Source of the DNA: Clostridiaceae bacterium UBA5444
Lineage (GTDB): Bacteria; Bacillota; Clostridia; Clostridiales; Oxobacteraceae
Reading direction: 5' to 3'
Length of the DNA: 64,000 nucleotides
Assembly: GCA_002426575.1 (NCBI GenBank)
Contig: DIRE01000061.1
Location: 38,229-102,228 of the forward strand
Numbering within the stretch: the first letter of the stretch is position 1; the number at the start of each line of letters is the position of its first letter. Below are positions 1-7,317 of the stretch, piece after piece. Below the pieces are notes generated by a model. That model was given only the letters and a program-made list of their open reading frames with translations, was not told the origin of the DNA and ran no database searches. A program made the translations under genes and the position numbers.

Positions 1-155
1 TTGACTTCCGCTGCTCCAAAATGCCCATTTTTTCAAGAAAGATAAAGATGATAAAAATGGGCACTTAAGTCGCTGCGTAAGTCAAACCAACATAGCCTGA
101 AACCAACACTATAATAAAACATAGCCTAACAATAATAACACTATAGAGGATGGAT
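1..155 (+). repeat. Palindromic intergenic repeat, copy 1 (left end cut)
   Basis: One of three copies of a dispersed imperfect palindrome (others at 5442-5627 and, inverted, 40700-40990). The central stem pairs 19-32 with 53-66 (13 of 14 bp). Around it lie the outer arms TTGACTTCCGCTGC (1-14) and the related inverted sequence ending near 84. The right arm continues with a motif CATAGCCT seen twice (near 91 and 120), an apparent tandem duplication of about 30 bp. The copy is truncated by the window edge. No coding capacity is seen. It resembles a non-autonomous, MITE-like element, but no transposase is present to prove mobility. Confidence 0.75.
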
Positions 156-167
156 AAGTATTGCTAC

Positions 168-197
168 TTGACGGAGGGCTTTATTTACGTATATTAT
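168..197 (+). promoter_or_regulatory. Sigma-A-like promoter for the patatin gene
   Basis: TTGACG at 168-173 and TATTAT at 192-197 are separated by 18 nt. They lie about 50 nt before the start of the hydrolase gene at 246 and just right of the repeat element. A second TATAAT-like string near 210 lacks a matching -35 box. Confidence 0.5.
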
Positions 198-245
198 TAA
201 TTGGGCTATAATTATATTTAAAGTACTTGAACAGGGGGATTAATT

Positions 246-1040
246 ATGAAGAGGCCAAAGATAGGTATTGCATTAGGCTCTGGTGCCTCAAGGGGTCTTG
301 CGCACATTGGGGTTTTAAAGGCGCTTGAAGAAAATAATATACCAATAGATATGGTTGCAGGTACGAGCTCTGGCTCTATGATAGGGGCATTATATTGCAC
401 TGAAGCCAATTTAAAGTACATAGAAAAGATTGCAGAGGATCTGCCTAGGAGCAATATTATTGATCCATCAGTTCCAAAGCAGGGATTAATAAAAGGAAAT
501 CGTATTGAGGAGTTAATGAGGCTTCTTACAAAAGATAAAAATATAGAGGAGCTCAGTATACCATATAGAGCTGTAGCCGCAGACTTAATCAGCGGGCAAA
601 AGTATGTATTTGATAGGGGACCTGTATACAGAGCCGTAAGGGCAAGTATATCAATCCCAGGGATATTTGTACCTGTTTATATGGATGATATGGTTCTAGT
701 AGATGGGGGCATTTTAGACAGGGTACCAGTTGGAGTAGTAAGGGAGATGGGGGCTGATATTGTAATTGGTGTTGATGTAGGATTTTCGAGTAAGAAAGGT
801 AAAGTTGATACAATATTTGATGTTATATTTCAATCAATGGATACTGTTGAAAGAGAGATACTAAAAGGTAGAATTATTGAAGCAGATATACTTTTAAAAC
901 CATATCTTCCCAACATTGATCCTGCTAGATTTGATTGCGTGTATGAATGTTCAAAAGAAGGCTACGATATAACAATGGCTGCAATACCCAAAATAAAAGA
1001 AATAATTGATAGAAAGGAAAAACTTAATGGTCAGGAATAA
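246..1040 (+). CDS. Patatin-like phospholipase family protein (RssA/YlbK type)
   Basis: A 264-residue protein of the bacterial patatin family, serine hydrolases with a Ser-Asp dyad that act on acyl lipids. The oxyanion-hole motif GSGASRG is near residues 11-17, the nucleophile elbow GTSSG at 39-43 (Ser41), and the DGG motif carrying the catalytic Asp near 152-154. The length suits a stand-alone patatin domain. No signal peptide or membrane segment is seen, so it is probably cytosolic. ATG at 246 follows the site CAGGGGGA. In Bacillus the homologue ylbK sits near ylbM/ylbN/rpmF, and the neighbours here (tmcAL, ylbN, rpmF) match that. The substrate is unknown. Confidence 0.85.
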   Translation: MKRPKIGIALGSGASRGLAHIGVLKALEENNIPIDMVAGTSSGSMIGALYCTEANLKYIEKIAEDLPRSNIIDPSVPKQGLIKGNRIEELMRLLTKDKNIEELSIPYRAVAADLISGQKYVFDRGPVYRAVRASISIPGIFVPVYMDDMVLVDGGILDRVPVGVVREMGADIVIGVDVGFSSKKGKVDTIFDVIFQSMDTVEREILKGRIIEADILLKPYLPNIDPARFDCVYECSKEGYDITMAAIPKIKEIIDRKEKLNGQE

Positions 1041-1076
1041 AAACAGCGGGGCTTAAAAGGCATCCTGCTGCTTTTT
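1038..1076. terminator. Bidirectional terminator between convergent genes
   Basis: A run of A, the arm CAGCGGG (1044-1050), a loop, the arm CCTGCTG (1064-1070) and a T run at 1072-1076. It lies between the stop of the patatin gene and the stop of the minus-strand tmcAL gene (1053), and so could serve both strands. Confidence 0.6.
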
Positions 1077-2321
1077 ATATATTGGTTTTTTATAAAAGTC
1101 TAATCCGCCTTTCCTAGACTTAGCATTTTTATATGCTGTTACATATATATCTGTTGCCCGTATATCAAGCTCTATCATTTTGCTCAAATAGGGATTATTA
1201 TATTTTCTATAATCACTAGTATTAGTAATTATAGGTATAGGGCATTTCTTTTTAATATTATTTAAAAGCTTCCTGCCTTTATCAGAAAACCCTAGAACCC
1301 TTATATATTGGGGCCCGTTAGTATCTTTAAAATATAATAAGTCTTCTTTTTTAATTCCAAGAAGAGAATGTATAAGTATTCTTTTAATCCTTGTCTCAGT
1401 ATACCTTTTCGATTTTATGCTTTGAATAAGTCCTTTTAGGTCGAAACTGTCTATAGCAGACTTTTTTATCCTATATTCTAAGCCCTCATTTACATCCATT
1501 ATATTTGATATATCAGATATGCTGCTTCTCCTTAATGTTGATAATATAACCTGGGCAAAATCATCTAAAAAAACGGGGCCTGTTTTATTTTTAATTTGCT
1601 CTTCTATTATTTTTGCAGAATAGCCTGGCAATAGATTTTTAATTTCATTTAAAATATTACTATTTTCTGAATCATATATAGCTTTTCTAAGTGCAGTAGC
1701 GCTTGGAAAATGGGTATCTAATGTCTCATCATTATAGGAAGAGGACATTCTTTTTATTGTTACAGGTTTTATAGGGCTTTTAAGTCTAAGAAGCCATTTT
1801 AGATATTCTATAGAAAGTATGTTATTTGATGATTCTAGTACTTTATGAATATCGCTATTATAATCCGACATGGATTTTGCGAGTGCATTCGCCCTAGCAG
1901 CTGCAAAAGGCAGGCCCTCTTTTATTTTTTCCTTTAATGTTTTTTTATATATTAAAGGCTCATTACTTACAATCTCTGCTATACTTTTTAATAATTCTAT
2001 ATCTCCAACCTCACTACCAAAACATATGGCATCTACAATCCCAAGATTATTTAAAATACTTATTGCACCATAGGAGAAAATTTCTGCACTTTGGATACAA
2101 TATATGACAGGGAGCTCTATACATAGGTCAATTCCAGCATTTAGAGCCATTTTAGCTCTTGACCATTTATCAACTATAGCTGGTTCACCCCGCTGAACAA
2201 AGTTACCACTCATAACGCAAACGGAATATTCTGCTTGAGTTATATCATAAGAGGTATTAAAATGGTATAGGTGGCCATTATGAAATGGATTATATTCTAC
2301 TACTAAGCCTAATACGGACAC
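1053..2321 (-). CDS. tmcAL: tRNA(Met) cytidine acetate ligase TmcAL
   Basis: A 422-residue member of the YlbM/TmcAL family. The enzyme activates acetate with ATP and acetylates the wobble cytidine of elongator tRNA-Met. The nucleotidyl-transferase-like N-terminus is clear: GLVVEYNPFHNGHLYH with the HxGH-type motif, then SGNFVQRGEPAIVDKW. The start is read as GTG at 2321 because GAGG lies 8 nt upstream; a GTG at 2330 in the same frame sits too close to that site. The gene converges with the patatin gene and diverges from pta. Acetate supply from pta-ackA next door may be coincidence, but the enzyme does consume acetate. Confidence 0.9.
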   Translation of the reverse strand: MSVLGLVVEYNPFHNGHLYHFNTSYDITQAEYSVCVMSGNFVQRGEPAIVDKWSRAKMALNAGIDLCIELPVIYCIQSAEIFSYGAISILNNLGIVDAICFGSEVGDIELLKSIAEIVSNEPLIYKKTLKEKIKEGLPFAAARANALAKSMSDYNSDIHKVLESSNNILSIEYLKWLLRLKSPIKPVTIKRMSSSYNDETLDTHFPSATALRKAIYDSENSNILNEIKNLLPGYSAKIIEEQIKNKTGPVFLDDFAQVILSTLRRSSISDISNIMDVNEGLEYRIKKSAIDSFDLKGLIQSIKSKRYTETRIKRILIHSLLGIKKEDLLYFKDTNGPQYIRVLGFSDKGRKLLNNIKKKCPIPIITNTSDYRKYNNPYLSKMIELDIRATDIYVTAYKNAKSRKGGLDFYKKPIYKKQQDAF

Positions 2322-2339
2322 GAAAATCACCTCAAAACA

Positions 2340-2367
2340 ATTATATATGATTGTTTATATTTCACAA
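2340..2367 (-). promoter_or_regulatory. Candidate promoter for tmcAL
   Basis: On the minus strand TTGTGA (complement of 2362-2367) is followed after 16 nt by TATAAT (complement of 2340-2345), about 20 nt before the tmcAL start. The -35 box lies inside the inverted repeat at 2359-2383. Confidence 0.4.
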
Positions 2368-2383
2368 AGCATTTTTGTGAAAT
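2359..2383. promoter_or_regulatory. Inverted repeat in the tmcAL-pta divergent region
   Basis: ATTTCACAAA (2359-2368) and TTTGTGAAAT (2374-2383) form a perfect 10 bp inverted repeat with a 5 nt spacer between two divergent genes. It is not followed by a T run, so an operator is more likely than a terminator. The half sites resemble Rex/CRP-type TTGTGA elements, but the orientation of the halves is opposite to the usual Rex operator. Confidence 0.4.
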
Positions 2384-2424
2384 ATTTATAAATATAAAGT
2401 TTTTACATATAGGAGGAATTTAAT

Positions 2425-3423
2425 ATGGATTTAATGAAAGAAATATGGAAAAAGGCTAAAAACGATAAAAAAAAGATTGTCTTGGCTGAAGGATGCGAAC
2501 CTAGAGTATTAATTGCAGCAGATAGAATTATAAAAGAAGGATTAGCAAATGTTGTTCTACTTGGAGATGAAGATACAATAAAAAAGGCTGCATCTGAAAA
2601 CAATGCTAATATAGATGGAGCAGAGATTATAGACCCAGTTAAATCTCAAAAGTTACAAAGCTATGCAGATTACCTTTATGAACTTAGAAAAAATAAAGGA
2701 ATGACTCCTGAAAAGGCAACAGAAACTGTTAAAGATGTTCTTTATTATGGTACAATGATGGTTAAGACAGGCGATGCTGATGGTATGGTAGCAGGTTCAG
2801 TACATACTACAGGAGATTTGCTAAGACCTGCACTTCAGATAATAAAGACAGCTCCAAATATATCTGTTGTTTCAAGTACATTTATTATGATTGTTCCAAA
2901 CAAGAAATATGGAGCTGAAGGATTGCTTTTCTTTGCAGATTGTGCAGTAAATCCAAATCCTGACGAAAGACAACTTGCTGAAATAGCAGTTTCTACAGCA
3001 AAAACAGCTAAGTCTCTTTCAGGAATTGAACCTAAAGTTGCTATGCTTTCATTCTCTACAAAGGGAAGTGCAAAGCATGAACTTGTAGACAAGGTTTCTA
3101 ATGCTACAAAGATTGCTAAAGAAATAGATCCTAATATAAATTTAGATGGAGAGCTACAAGCAGATGCTGCATTAGTTCCTGAAGTTGCAAAATTAAAAGC
3201 ACCAGGCAGCAGTATTGCAGGATGTGCTAATGTTCTAGTGTTCCCAGATATACAGGCAGGAAATATAGGCTATAAATTAGTTCAAAGGCTTGCAGGAGCT
3301 GAGGCTTTTGGCCCTATTACACAAGGACTAGCAAAACCTGTTAACGATCTCTCAAGAGGTTGTGTACCAGATGATATCGTTAATGTAGCTGCAATAACAG
3401 CAGTTCAGGCTCAAAATATATAA
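2425..3423 (+). CDS. pta: Phosphate acetyltransferase
   Basis: A 332-residue short-form Pta, which interconverts acetyl-CoA plus phosphate and acetyl phosphate plus CoA in the cytosol. Family signatures include the VLAEGCEPR start region, DGMVAGSVHTTGDLLRPALQ, FADCAVNPNPDERQLAEIA and the C-terminal ANVLVFPDIQAGNIGYKLVQ block. The length is that of Firmicute Pta without the extra N-terminal domain. AGGAGGAATTTA precedes the ATG. It is followed after 20 nt by ackA, giving the usual fermentative acetate/ATP operon. Confidence 0.97.
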   Translation: MDLMKEIWKKAKNDKKKIVLAEGCEPRVLIAADRIIKEGLANVVLLGDEDTIKKAASENNANIDGAEIIDPVKSQKLQSYADYLYELRKNKGMTPEKATETVKDVLYYGTMMVKTGDADGMVAGSVHTTGDLLRPALQIIKTAPNISVVSSTFIMIVPNKKYGAEGLLFFADCAVNPNPDERQLAEIAVSTAKTAKSLSGIEPKVAMLSFSTKGSAKHELVDKVSNATKIAKEIDPNINLDGELQADAALVPEVAKLKAPGSSIAGCANVLVFPDIQAGNIGYKLVQRLAGAEAFGPITQGLAKPVNDLSRGCVPDDIVNVAAITAVQAQNI

Positions 3424-3443
3424 ATTAGAAAAGGAGAATCATG

Positions 3444-4658
3444 ATGAAAATATTCGTAATTAATTGCGGTAGTTCATCCTTAAAGTATCAATTATTTAAT
3501 GTTGATACTGAAGAACTAATGGCAAAAGGACTTGTTGAGAGGATAGGCATGGATGGATCTGTATTAAAACACGAGCCCAAAGGTAGGGATAAGGTGGTTA
3601 TAGAGAAGGATATTCCAGACCATAAGGTGGCAGTCCAACTAGTTATAGAGGCTCTTGTGGATAAGTCCCATGGCGTTATTTCAGATATATCTGAAATTTC
3701 AGCAGTAGGTCATAGAATACTTCATGGTGGGAGTAAATATTCCTCTTCAATATTGGTAACTGATAAGGTTATTAAAGATTTAAAAGAATTGATACCATTA
3801 GGACCTTTGCATATGCCAGGCAATATTACAGGAATAACTGCCTGTAGGGCCTTGATGCCTAATGTACCAATGGTAGCTGTCTTTGATACTGCGTTCCATC
3901 AGACAATGCCCGAGGATGCATATATGTATGCAATACCTTACGAGTTATATGAGAAGTATGCAATAAGAAGATATGGATTCCATGGGACTTCCCATAGATA
4001 TGTATCAAAAAGGGCAGCTAAGATGTTAAATAAACCTTTAGAAGATTTAAAGCTTATAACTTGCCACATTGGTAATGGTTCAAGCTTTGCTGCTGTAAAA
4101 AATGGTAAATCAGTTGATACAAGTATGGGCTTTACTCCACTTGAAGGCCTTGTTATGGGAACACGTTCTGGGGATATTGACCCTGCAGTAGTTCAGTATT
4201 TGGTTTCAAATGCAGGTATGACTGCTGATGAAGTAAATGATATATTAAACAAAAAATCTGGATTCTTAGGACTTTCAGGTATAAGCAGCGATTCTAGAGA
4301 TATTGAAGATGCTGCTTTAGCTGGAAATAAAAGAGCAATTATGACACTTAAGGTGTTTTACCATAGGGCAAAGAAATATATTGGAGCCTATGCTGCAATA
4401 ATGGGCGGCGTTGATGCAATAGTATTTACAGCAGGTATTGGTGAAAACTCCCATATGGCAAGAGAACATATATGTGAAGGCCTTGAGTTCCTTGGTATAA
4501 AGGTGGATAAGGAAAAGAACATGACTAGGGGAAAAGAAGTTGATATATCTGCTAAGGATTCAAAGGTAAAGGTACTTATAATTCCAACTAATGAAGAGCT
4601 TATGATTGCAAGAGACACAATGGAAATTGTACAATCCACAAATACTGCGGCTTTGTAA
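3444..4658 (+). CDS. ackA: Acetate kinase
   Basis: A 404-residue acetate kinase (ASKHA fold) that converts acetyl phosphate and ADP to acetate and ATP, completing the pta-ackA pathway. Visible motifs are [11 protein letters not shown] at the N-terminus, [38 protein letters not shown] and FTAGIGENS near the C-terminus. Two ATGs lie in tandem (3441 and 3444). The second is 7 nt from AAGGAG and gives the canonical MKIFVINCG start. It is probably co-transcribed with pta. No terminator is evident before the promoter at 4667. Confidence 0.97.
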   Translation: MKIFVINCGSSSLKYQLFNVDTEELMAKGLVERIGMDGSVLKHEPKGRDKVVIEKDIPDHKVAVQLVIEALVDKSHGVISDISEISAVGHRILHGGSKYSSSILVTDKVIKDLKELIPLGPLHMPGNITGITACRALMPNVPMVAVFDTAFHQTMPEDAYMYAIPYELYEKYAIRRYGFHGTSHRYVSKRAAKMLNKPLEDLKLITCHIGNGSSFAAVKNGKSVDTSMGFTPLEGLVMGTRSGDIDPAVVQYLVSNAGMTADEVNDILNKKSGFLGLSGISSDSRDIEDAALAGNKRAIMTLKVFYHRAKKYIGAYAAIMGGVDAIVFTAGIGENSHMAREHICEGLEFLGIKVDKEKNMTRGKEVDISAKDSKVKVLIIPTNEELMIARDTMEIVQSTNTAAL

Positions 4659-4666
4659 AAATTACC

Positions 4667-4695
4667 TTGACAAAAATAATACTAGTTTATATAAT
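4667..4695 (+). promoter_or_regulatory. Strong sigma-A-like promoter for ylbN-rpmF
   Basis: Consensus TTGACA at 4667-4672 and TATAAT at 4690-4695 with exactly 17 nt between them, 30 nt before the start of ylbN. It starts the ylbN-rpmF unit, which ends at the hairpin at 5414-5440. Confidence 0.8.
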
Positions 4696-4724
4696 TATCT
4701 ATGTCCTTCATTTGAGGTGGTTCT

Positions 4725-5225
4725 ATGAAAGTAAATGTTTCAAGTATATTATGTAGTGATGGTTTAAGTCAAAATATTACTGAAATCTTGGACATATCAG
4801 CAGATGATTTTGATAACAAAGATATAGTAGATAATGAGCCCGTAAAATTAGATGGTGTAATAACAAATATGGGCGATTATCTGCTTCTAAGCGGAGAAAT
4901 AGATACAAGCCTAAAATTGGTTTGCTCAAGATGTCTTGAATATTTTGATTTTCAATTAAAAACAAAGATAGAAGAAAAATTTTCTAATAGGACAGATATA
5001 AATCAGGATGATTTTTATTTCTTTGAAGGTGATATAATAGATTTTAAAGAAATGGTAATCCAAGATATTTTATTGTCTTTACCTATGAAGCTTATCTGCA
5101 AAGAGGATTGTGCAGGAATATGCCCTCAATGTGGAAAGAATAAAAATTTATATAACTGTAATTGTTCAGGGGAGAATCTAGATCCAAGATTATCTGTACT
5201 TAATGAACTTTTGAAGAAAGGCTAA
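4725..5225 (+). CDS. ylbN: YceD/YlbN family protein (DUF177)
   Basis: A 166-residue member of the YceD/DUF177 family, which is nearly always encoded just before rpmF (L32) and is linked to 23S rRNA accumulation or large-subunit assembly. A metal-binding cysteine pattern is visible: CSRC near residue 66-69 and a C-terminal set CKEDCAGICPQCGKN then CNC. ATG follows GAGGTGGTTCT. The stop lies 12 nt before the rpmF start and the rpmF Shine-Dalgarno follows at once, so the two are translated from one message. The biochemical role is not established. Confidence 0.85.
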   Translation: MKVNVSSILCSDGLSQNITEILDISADDFDNKDIVDNEPVKLDGVITNMGDYLLLSGEIDTSLKLVCSRCLEYFDFQLKTKIEEKFSNRTDINQDDFYFFEGDIIDFKEMVIQDILLSLPMKLICKEDCAGICPQCGKNKNLYNCNCSGENLDPRLSVLNELLKKG

Positions 5226-5237
5226 GGAGGTGTAGCT

Positions 5238-5414
5238 ATGGCAAATCCAAAAAGAAGATCATCAAAAGCTAGAACAGCTAAAAGAAGGGCTAACTGGAAG
5301 CTTAATATGCCAGGAGTAGTTGAATGCCCTCAATGTCATGAACCAATGCTTTATCATAGAGTTTGTAAAAATTGCGGCTTTTATAAAGGAAAGTCTGTAC
5401 TTGAAGTTAAATAG
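5238..5414 (+). CDS. rpmF: 50S ribosomal protein L32
   Basis: A 58-residue protein with the typical N-terminus MANPKRRSSKARTAKRRA and a zinc-binding C-x2-C ... C-x2-C pattern (CPQCH and CKNCG). It is therefore the zinc-containing L32 type. L32 binds 23S rRNA at the base of the subunit. AAGGAGGTG precedes the ATG. It directly follows ylbN and is closed by a hairpin terminator starting at its stop codon. Confidence 0.95.
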   Translation: MANPKRRSSKARTAKRRANWKLNMPGVVECPQCHEPMLYHRVCKNCGFYKGKSVLEVK

Positions 5415-5440
5415 AAAGTCTTTTAGACTTTCTTTTTTTT
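5414..5440 (+). terminator. Terminator of ylbN-rpmF
   Basis: GAAAGTC (5414-5420) pairs with GACTTTC (5426-5432) across a 5 nt loop, followed by an uninterrupted run of T. The stem begins at the rpmF stop codon. Confidence 0.85.
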
Positions 5441-5441
5441 T

Positions 5442-5627
5442 GCCTACGTTTTAAACCTACTGTTCGTTTTTAAACCGAATATGTTGATTGACTTCCGCTG
5501 CTCCAAAATGCCTATTTTTCTCCAAATAAGTAAAGAGGATAAAAATAGGCATTTAAGTCGCTGCTACAGTAAATCAACATATTCTGAGATCAATGCTGTA
5601 CCAAAACATGGTATCAAAACGTGGCAT
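5442..5627 (+). repeat. Palindromic intergenic repeat, copy 2 (complete)
   Basis: A complete copy of the dispersed palindrome. The ends match as inverted repeats (GCCTACGTTTT at 5442 against AAAACGTGGC near 5627). A perfect 13 bp inner pair is GAATATGTTGATT (5477-5489) with AATCAACATATTC (5572-5584). The central stem is 14 bp and perfect (5506-5519 with 5541-5554). It begins right after the T run of the rpmF terminator and ends just before the plsX promoter. With 5415-5440 and 5647-5675 it accounts for the whole gap between rpmF and plsX. No ORF is contained. Confidence 0.75.
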
Positions 5628-5646
5628 TACTTTTTTAAGGTATAAC

Positions 5647-5675
5647 TTGCACTTTTAAAAAAACTTTATTATACT
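5647..5675 (+). promoter_or_regulatory. Sigma-A-like promoter for plsX
   Basis: TTGCAC (5647-5652), 17 nt, TATACT (5670-5675), about 75 nt before the plsX start. It lies just right of the repeat element, so plsX has its own start despite the insertion. Confidence 0.6.
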
Positions 5676-5749
5676 CATAAATAACGACCAATCGTAATAA
5701 TTGGCAATATAGAGAGGTACTTTTATTTAGATATAAGGAGGAGTTTTTG

Positions 5750-6751
5750 GTGAAGATAGTTGTAGATGCAATGGGGGGAGATAATGCACCAGGAGCGATA
5801 GTAGAAGGGTGCGTAGATGCTGTTTGCGAGTTAGGCATAAACATTGTATTAGTAGGTGATGAACCTAAAATAGAAAAAGAGCTGTCAAAATATAAATATG
5901 ACGAATCAAAAATAAGCATTGTACATACAACAGAAGTAATTACTAATAATGAGCATCCTGCAATGGCTATAAGGAGAAAAAAAGATTCGTCAATGGTGGT
6001 TGGCCTAAACCTAATCAAAGATGGCAAGGGAGATGCCCTTATATCAGCAGGAAGCACTGGCGCGCTTTTAACTGGAGCTACATTGATCACTAAAAGAATA
6101 AAAGGGGTAAATAGGCCTGCAATTGCACCAGTTATGCCAGGCAAAAATGGTGCATTTATGGTCATTGACGCAGGAGCAAATGTAGATGTAAAGCCTAATA
6201 ACTTACTTCAATTTGCCATTATGGGCAGTGCATACTTTAAGGGAGTCTTTAATATAGAGAATCCCAAGGTGGGATTAATAAATAATGGGGCTGAAGCAGA
6301 AAAAGGGAACGAATTAACAAAAGCGGCACATGGAATATTAAAAGATGCTGATATAAACTTTATAGGAAACGTAGAGCCAAGGGAAGTTCCTGAAGGGGAT
6401 GTAGAAGTATTAGTATGTGATGGCTTCGTTGGAAATACAATACTTAAAACCTATGAGGGGGTAGCAAAGGTTATATTTGACCTACTAAAGCAAGAGATCA
6501 TGTCAACTACACGATCGAAGTTTGCAGCACTTTTATTAAAACCTGTATTTAGGAATCTTAAGAAGAGATTTGATTACACAGAATATGGAGGAGCAGCATT
6601 TTTAGGAGTAGATGGAGTTGTAATAAAAGCCCACGGCAGCTCAAATGCAAAGGCAATAAAAAATGCAATAAAGCAAGCAAAAACTTTTGCTGAAAATAAT
6701 GTGATTAACATTATAAAGGAAAATATAAATGAGGAAGAACTAGAAATATAG
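5750..6751 (+). CDS. plsX: Phosphate acyltransferase PlsX
   Basis: A 333-residue PlsX, which makes acyl-phosphate from acyl-ACP, the first step of the PlsX/PlsY route to phosphatidic acid. The N-terminal MKIVVDAMGGDNAP signature is intact, with SAGSTGALLTGA and the GFVGNTILKT region further on. GTG at 5750 gives the standard MKIVVDAMGG start and lies after AAGGAGGAG; a TTG directly before it is less likely. It is membrane-associated at work but has no TM segment. acpP follows, but fapR and fabH, common partners of plsX in Firmicutes, are not adjacent. Confidence 0.95.
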   Translation: MKIVVDAMGGDNAPGAIVEGCVDAVCELGINIVLVGDEPKIEKELSKYKYDESKISIVHTTEVITNNEHPAMAIRRKKDSSMVVGLNLIKDGKGDALISAGSTGALLTGATLITKRIKGVNRPAIAPVMPGKNGAFMVIDAGANVDVKPNNLLQFAIMGSAYFKGVFNIENPKVGLINNGAEAEKGNELTKAAHGILKDADINFIGNVEPREVPEGDVEVLVCDGFVGNTILKTYEGVAKVIFDLLKQEIMSTTRSKFAALLLKPVFRNLKKRFDYTEYGGAAFLGVDGVVIKAHGSSNAKAIKNAIKQAKTFAENNVINIIKENINEEELEI

Positions 6752-6824
6752 AAATAAATAAATATATAATAGTATATACTTATGGTGAGTGAAGCAAAAT
6801 ATATCAAAGAATAGCTAATAGATG

Positions 6825-6853
6825 TTGACGATAGAATAGTTATGTAATATTAT
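6825..6853 (+). promoter_or_regulatory. Sigma-A-like promoter for acpP
   Basis: TTGACG (6825-6830), 17 nt, TATTAT (6848-6853). It predicts a 5' untranslated region of about 110 nt before the acpP start at 6971. Confidence 0.65.
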
Positions 6854-6880
6854 CATTATATAAAATTTATTTGAAGTTTA

Positions 6881-6935
6881 GATGGTACTTAGAGAACTTC
6901 TTAATATAACTAGTAAAAATTATAACTGTACCATC
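6881..6935 (+). promoter_or_regulatory. Inverted repeat in acpP 5' leader
   Basis: GATGGTAC (6881-6888) and GTACCATC (6928-6935) are perfectly complementary and enclose about 39 AT-rich bases. Both lie downstream of the predicted acpP transcription start, so a leader hairpin is possible. It does not cover the Shine-Dalgarno at 6954-6960. Confidence 0.35.
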
Positions 6936-6970
6936 GTTTGGTTAATATATGAAGGGAGGTGAGTTTTATT

Positions 6971-7207
6971 ATGGTATTTAATAAAATTAAAGAAATCATT
7001 GTTGAACAACTTGGGGTTGATGCTGAGGATGTAAAGATGGAATCATCTTTTATTGATGATTTAGGGGCTGACTCCCTTGATATAGTTGAATTAATCATGG
7101 CTCTAGAAGAGGAATTTGATATTGAAATTCCTGATGAGGAGGCAGAAAAATTCCCTACCGTTGGAAATGTTGTTGATTATATTAAGGAACATACTGAAAA
7201 CGAGTAG
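6971..7207 (+). CDS. acpP: Acyl carrier protein
   Basis: A 78-residue acidic ACP carrying acyl chains on a phosphopantetheine arm during fatty acid synthesis. The attachment serine is in [19 protein letters not shown], near residue 37. ATG at 6971 gives the family-typical MVFNKIKEI start; the in-frame GTG at 6959 lies inside the GGGAGGTGAG ribosome-binding site. It has its own promoter and sits between plsX and rnc, the usual neighbours in Firmicutes. Confidence 0.96.
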   Translation: MVFNKIKEIIVEQLGVDAEDVKMESSFIDDLGADSLDIVELIMALEEEFDIEIPDEEAEKFPTVGNVVDYIKEHTENE

Positions 7208-7281
7208 TGTAGTGTTTTGTTCGTAGAAATATTTAATACTTATTGTTATAAAGAAAAATATTTAACATTCTTTAAGTAATC

Positions 7282-7313
7282 CATCCCCTCCCTTTATTAA
7301 TCGGCAGGGGATG
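7282..7313 (+). promoter_or_regulatory. Hairpin covering the rnc ribosome-binding site
   Basis: CATCCCCT (7282-7289) is the exact complement of AGGGGATG (7306-7313), with a 16 nt loop. The right arm contains the AGGGG ribosome-binding site for the ATG at 7318. If it folds, initiation at 7318 would be masked. There is no T run, so this is not a terminator. Confidence 0.5.
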
Positions 7314-7317
7314 AATT

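Noticed and set aside
2374..2390. Rex operator upstream of pta
   Set aside because: Only the first half TTGTGAA is a good match; the second half matches about 4 of 7 positions, and the clear repeat in the region has the opposite orientation.
5635..6165. 176-codon open frame on the minus strand opposite plsX
   Set aside because: Antisense to plsX; low-complexity, with no supporting start signal.
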